Part shown: positions 58,925 to 64,000 of the stretch, piece after piece
Numbering within the stretch: position 1 is the stretch's first letter
How the letters are laid out: each line of letters starts with the position of its first letter
From: Schistosoma mansoni
Lineage: Eukaryota > Platyhelminthes > Trematoda > Strigeidida > Schistosomatidae
Direction: 5' to 3'
DNA: 64,000 nt
NCBI RefSeq assembly: GCF_000237925.1
Contig: NC_031496.1
Location: forward strand, 28,079,510 to 28,143,509
Position numbers and translations under genes: made by a program
Notes under the pieces: generated by a model
Database searches by the model: none
Told to the model about the DNA's origin: nothing
Seen by the model: only the letters and a program-made list of their open reading frames with translations

Positions 58925-59322
58925 CTATGAGAAGGAGTTTTTGTGGAGATTTAGTATTTTCATAGTTGAAAGGTGAATGAGTTGAGAGGTAAATCCAGGA
59001 GTTCTAGTGAGAAGCAATGACCAGTGGAGTTCAACCAGGTCTTTTGTGAGATAGGAACTCACTGAAGACAATCGGTGAACGGTTGCTCAAATTCTTGGAT
59101 TGGTTGGAGTTATACATAAACACCATCCATCGGGTGCCGGCTCAGTGGTCTATCGGTTAAGTGCTCTGGCGCAAGACTGGTAGGTCCTGGGTTCGAATCT
59201 CGTGAGGTGAGGTCGTGGACGCGCATTGCTGAGGAGTCCCACAATAGGGCGAAACGACCAACCGGTGCTTCCAGGTTTTCCCTGGTGGTCTAGCTTCAAT
59301 TGACTCACACTTTCAACTATGA
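58925..59322 (+). mobile_element. Hammerhead SINE-like repeat, family B, full unit with target-site duplication
   Basis: 398 bp flanked by aaataataaa at 58915-58924 and 59323-59332. Starts with an inverted tail piece (ctatgagaaggag ... tttcatagttgaaa), then the agttctagtgagaagc and tcaaccaggtc blocks, gattggttggag, A box ggctcagtggtctatcgg, B box ggttcgaatctcgtg, hammerhead (59228-59275, helix III lost, inactive), tail to tttcaactatga. Confidence 0.85.
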
Positions 59323-59464
59323 AAATAATAAATGTTTACCTGCAAAACTGAAGTATTTTAGAACTACATGTTAACATCTAAAAATTGTCATTTGTGTTAA
59401 AAGTGATTATTTTTCATGAATTAAACTAGGAGAGCAAATATGAAATATACAAACGCTGAATCTA

Positions 59465-60975
59465 TTTGTTATATCGAGTGTGGCTGCCTGTTATGGAGCA
59501 GTGAATTTATCGATTGTAACCGCGACACATGGGAACCGTACGAGCAGTTTTGAGTACTTATCAGTCTTGCTAGCCTAGTCAGTTAAGTCCAGAACACCAA
59601 TAACAGCCTCTGCAATATGAATCATTATTCTCAAACATACTGGGTTTATATACCAATCAAACAGACCACATTGTACCATAAAAAAATAACATTTAAATAT
59701 GAACAATATTTGAGCGAACAATTGTTTTCAATAACTTCATCATCAGGCTCTACAGTTATAAGCCCATAATTATAATATTTTACAAAGGTCAATATAAGGA
59801 GTGTATTAATTAATTTGACAATGTTATATTTTAAAAATGGTGAATGTTTGCATCTGTTACGACATATATACTTCAAAATTGTGTTATTTGTAAATTAGAA
59901 AGGTCATTTAATAAAGGTCAAAATGATTTGGATCCCGCGAGTGAGGGATCGTGGATACGCGCTGCTGAGGAGTCCCATAATACGACGAAACAGCCGTCCA
60001 GTGCTTCCAGGTTTTCCATGGTGGTCTAGCTTCAATTGACTCATGATTTCAACTATGAAAATATTGAAATCTCCACTAAACCACTTCTGAAAAAATGAAA
60101 ATGCAAAACAAAATTGTGTGAATAAAATGCATAGTAGGAGAATTTCATCTTGGTAATTGAGATAATAATGATAAATAGTAATAATAATAAGACTGGTGTG
60201 TGAATTTAATGTGTAATAAAAGGAGTGTTATCAAGGTAATTACGATAAACGAATTGGGAATGATGGATGTGAAGATTAAAGTAGGGGTAATCGAAAAAAA
60301 AGAAAAAAAGGGAGGGGGGAGAGGTCTATAATATTTAGTTTAGATATTCGGTGATCCTGTCATAGGCCAAGGTAAACATAGAGGCTGGACATACCTTTTC
60401 TGGATGCATAAGTTTGGTTTTCTGGAGTTGATCCACATGGTTTCGGCTATGTAAAGTATTCATAGTCTAGCTCTTTGAGGTAGATTTTTAGGAACTTGAT
60501 ATAAAACAGAGAAAGCTTCCTCTATTTTGATATGGTGTTCACTATCTACCACGCGAGAAAGGATGTTGCTGTTAATGGATTTGGTGACTCCTTTTGCCAA
60601 CCATGCTGGTACATGTTGATGAATATGTAAGGATAAAGCCCTCTGAGTACGGCCTATGTAACTAGCTTCACACGAGCAGTTGAATTGGTATACACACATG
60701 GAAGAGCCCATCTTATAACGAAATAACATTTGTACAAGATTTGGCCAAATGTGGCTGTAAATAAGGGAACTGTAATTAATGGACTCGGTATAACTCAGGA
60801 ATGGTAAATCGTATAATAATAGTCTATAGGTCAAAATAAAGCTTATAATAAGAGAGACACGAATATGAATAGTTTAGTTACTTAACAATTATACAATAGG
60901 GAATATACATATCAAATTGGTCCATAAATAGTTCTCAAAATTACCATTCATGAATCTCCACGGGATATAACATTA
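59465..60975 (-). mobile_element. Penelope-like element fragment with GIY-YIG endonuclease
   Basis: Minus strand 60834-60460 reads MCVYQFNCSCEASYIGRT, ALSLHIHQHVPAWLAKG, NSNILSRVVDSEHHI, the GIY-YIG nuclease of EN-bearing Penelope-like elements with Y-I-G-R intact. RT is absent. 59690-59930 is other sequence, perhaps element terminus (tcatcatcaggctctacag), and a family B hammerhead repeat is inserted at 59930-60095. Confidence 0.8.
59930..60095 (+). mobile_element. Hammerhead repeat family B, 5'-truncated, inside Penelope fragment
   Basis: Sense: ggatcgtggatacgc, hammerhead about 59964-60009 (GCGCUG/CAGUGC with one G-U, core CUGAGGA, stem II only GUC/GAC, GAAA, helix III weakened by an A, GUC), then full tail to ccacttctga. 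Confidence 0.75.
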
Positions 60976-61339
60976 TTATTATGACTATTATTGTTACTAG
61001 TTGTTTTGAAGATTGAATAGACGTTAAACAATAAGCTCCGCAATATAGAGAAAGGTTCTTCTTTAGAAAAAGCCCAAAGATAATGCTTACTTCTACAGTA
61101 TATCATCTGAATAAAGGAATAATCAACAATGAATTTTGTAACAAATGTTTACTCACTACCATTCTGACAAAGATATTACTTTTTATCCCAAAAATATTGT
61201 TTGTTTTTTACTTTATACATTGAAAAACTATGACTAGAAGTTAGTGAAATTGTAACGAACGTGACTTAGGTGTAGACGACTAATGTATTGTTTAATACAA
61301 TATTACAAAATATCTTGGTAAAATATGAAAACGATACAT

Positions 61340-61545
61340 TGAATACTTCTTCTGTAAAATTCCATCATTTGTACTTCATATTCTGTCTGATTCTTCCAAT
61401 TTCACAATTCTTTTCTATTTTCCCTTCTGTTTTCTTCAACTAGATCTTTTTAGCTTTCTGCTGCCAGGTTCTTCACTTCCGAATGGTGTTATACACTACT
61501 TATGCCTGTCGAAATAAGTAGCATACACCACGAAACTACACTAGT
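61340..61545 (+). repeat. Uncharacterised dispersed repeat, copy 2
   Basis: Partner of 57990-58175; ends agtagcatacaccac. Confidence 0.5.
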
Positions 61546-61764
61546 AAATATGAGCCATTTTATTTCAACTCAACGATCTAATAATAGTTATGACCAGTCT
61601 GGAGATTAGACCGTATGAATTTCGAATTGGTATACACCGATATACAGTATTAATAGTGTTCATAATTGAACTTAACTAAAAGCCGTTTAGTGCCTCTTGA
61701 TTATCAATGCCACTTTAATCGATCCGCGTCAGTGATGAAGGTTATTCTAAATTATAAACTATGG

Positions 61765-61990
61765 GACTTTATATCGGAAGGGGTTTTGTGGATATTATAG
61801 TAATTTTAATAGTTGAGATCATGAGTCAATTGAAACTAGGCAACCATGGAAAACCTGGAGCATCAGACGGCCGCTTCGTCCTATTGTAAGACTTTTCAGC
61901 AGTTCGCATCCACGATCCTGCCTTGTGAGATTCGAACCCAGGACCTATCGATCTTGCGCGCGAGCGCTTAACCTATACAGCACTGAGGAT
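61765..61990 (-). mobile_element. Hammerhead SINE-like repeat, family B, truncated
   Basis: Antisense: ggaaggggttttgtgg, gttgagatcatgagtc, hammerhead (worn: core and stem II altered), tRNA-like gagattcgaacccagg, gcgcttaacc, stops at cactgagga. Confidence 0.75.
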
Positions 61991-64000
61991 TTTATTAAAA
62001 CTTTTTTGATAAATATTTATGTAGTTCTGTTGAGAACAACTAAGCAATAAATTTATTGAAAGAAATAGGGGGAAACTATTGCTTAAAACGTATCTAATAT
62101 TCTGATAAATATGGTCAACTTTTCAACTCATTATTATTTGATTACTTATTTATTTTAAATTGGATACCTTTTGAAATTTAATTCTGTCAGTTTATGTCTA
62201 TTGGATGATAAAAAGCATTACAAACTTTCCTTTCTATTGATAACTGATGTTCAGGTTTAGATCATATGAGTTAAATCTCTCAGATGATTGTTTCATAAAT
62301 GTTCAGATAGTTTATGAGATCAAAAATTTAGAAGTCAACACATGTTGCTTAAACTTTGCGTTGGACCAATCGATAAATGATTTGATAGTTACTATTCAAT
62401 ATAAAGACAATTCCTATCTTAAGATGATATTAGGTGAGGATTCAGGAAAACCAGTTAGCTCTATACAGCTATTTCGTCTAAATTTCGAACTCATCAACAT
62501 TTTACACTGATAACTATATCAGGGATGGAACTAAAGTCACCTGAGCTTCTCAGTGGATATGTTAAAGTTAAGACTAGTAAATCTGAATTGGATTGATCAA
62601 ATTTAGTCAATTAATCATATGGCTTAATGATTTGCCTATATCGTTTGGTTTTCTTGTTTGAAAAATTTGTGAACTATCATTGTTTTTGAATAAGAAACAG
62701 ATGAATACTATGAATAGGGTTGTGTTAAGGTCATATGGGATTTAAGATTTATTTTAATTAATTATAATTGTATCAAGAATTGATTATCTGTTTTATAATT
62801 ATTTCTCTCTGAAAATAACGCTCAGTATTTATTTTGATTGATAACTCTGTCCTTTTTTAGTATTGACTAATGTAGTGCCAGTGAAATGTCATTGGGCCCT
62901 AGCCAAATCATCCGGTAGTCGGACAAAAAAAATGTAGATTAGTTCACCGATATTAGTCAAAGTTAAGAGAAACCAACGCGTATCAGTTAATTTCACTCCA
63001 TTGACTGGCCTATGCAGCAGTGGCCACACTCTGTTCCTTGTACATACTCTCATAAATATATATATATTTTTGTAATAGCGTTGTTTGTGTTGTTTGGTTT
63101 TCAAAGTAGCCATAATACCTGGATACGAAGAAAGGGTAATCCACGTTAGGTACTAACTACGAAGTGTAACTTCAATGTTAGCCGGTTGGTCACACCATTC
63201 CCGTCTAACTCAAGTAGGCTCTCAATCATTCTACGCAGGTCATTTTCGTTAGTGATCTACAACTATAATGGTGGACTGTAGCTGAGCGAAGGAACTATAT
63301 TATCAAATACACAAGATTTTAAACTGAGATTTCAAAGTTATGTCTCATGTAATTCCTGCAAGAAATGTGAAGTTATTCAAACTAATTCTAGCGCTAAATC
63401 CGAGTATGTTAAATTTACTTTTTGAAGGAAATATTTCTTGATACCTCTTTCTTTTTAATTGTTTGATCATATTCTTAGTGTTTCCCCTTGACAATGTCCT
63501 CTCTATTATCAAAGTATTAACACACCAGTGGACTATACCATGACTTATCGAAGATTATTTCTATTTTGTCTCATTTATTTTTCAATAAACGCCGAAAATA
63601 TCTGTAGTCGGCGTTACTTTATGGTAGATAGCTCTCTTTTTCAATAAGAATTTCAAGCAAGGGATTTGTTTAAATTTGAAATAGTTTACTGCTCGTTTTA
63701 TAGATTCAATATCAATAATGATAATGATAAGGAATTATATTTCCTACTTGATATCATATATGTTCTGTTGACTTAACACCTTTAGGACGACTGTATATAA
63801 AAAGTCAAATATGAATTGTATTAAGAATATGAGTACTTCAAACATACCAATGCTAAACGGCAGACAAACAAATAAAAGATGTAATGATTATTCATAGTAC
63901 TTGAGTTTTAAAATACACCAACTCAGAGAACTATAAAGTAACTCGATTTCTATATGTCATATGGAAGAATACATCAAGTAGATAGATAAATATGTGCTTT
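61991..64000. other. Intergenic DNA, one worn repeat
   Basis: No gene recognised. 62440-62500 is a decayed antisense family B hammerhead (minus strand: UUGAUGA, GACGAAA, GCUGU). 62870-63330 is less AT-rich and may be a repeat I do not know. Confidence 0.4.

Noticed and set aside
62247-62510. 87-codon open frame
   Set aside because: Its end overlaps a decayed antisense family B hammerhead repeat; no splice sites or domain.

Overview
The window looks like a schistosome (blood fluke) nuclear genome fragment. The evidence is AT-rich DNA with long introns, abundant tRNA-like short repeats carrying hammerhead-ribozyme cores of the Sm-alpha kind, Penelope-like (GIY-YIG) retroelements and RTE-like LINE pieces. 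The exact species cannot be told from the sequence. One 200-base assembly gap (17394-17593) is present.

Two host genes can be supported, arranged tail to tail. On the + strand, the last two coding exons (2139-2519 and 4635-4972) belong to a PA-TM-RING type E3 ubiquitin ligase (RNF13/RNF167/goliath kind); its earlier exons lie before the window. On the - strand, six exons between 51298 and 20099 join in perfect phase into a 570-residue PDZ protein. It has an N-terminal PWGF-type PDZ domain, proline-rich linkers and two short basic K/R-G-A-x-M-F motifs, and resembles the ZASP/PDLIM and synaptopodin-2 groups of muscle and actin-cytoskeleton proteins. Its first intron is 17.8 kb.

Layout: 1-1412 is a nest of LINE and TAAA-tailed repeats; 2139-4972 is the RING gene; 5-20 kb is non-coding, with repeats and a head-to-head Penelope pair around a 123-bp array and the gap; 20-51.3 kb is the PDZ gene, with introns full of retroelements; 51.3-64 kb is upstream DNA rich in repeats.

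The most striking content is the hammerhead repeats. Two families (A, 333-bp period, Sm-alpha-like; B, about 400 bp) and a candidate third (C) share a CUGANGA...GAAA core and an 8-nt, fully self-complementary helix III. Several insertions are fold-back (antisense then sense) units framed by 9-12 bp target-site duplications, so each inverted pair entered the genome as a single event. That pattern suggests twin-primed or snap-back reverse transcription of multimeric hammerhead RNA.
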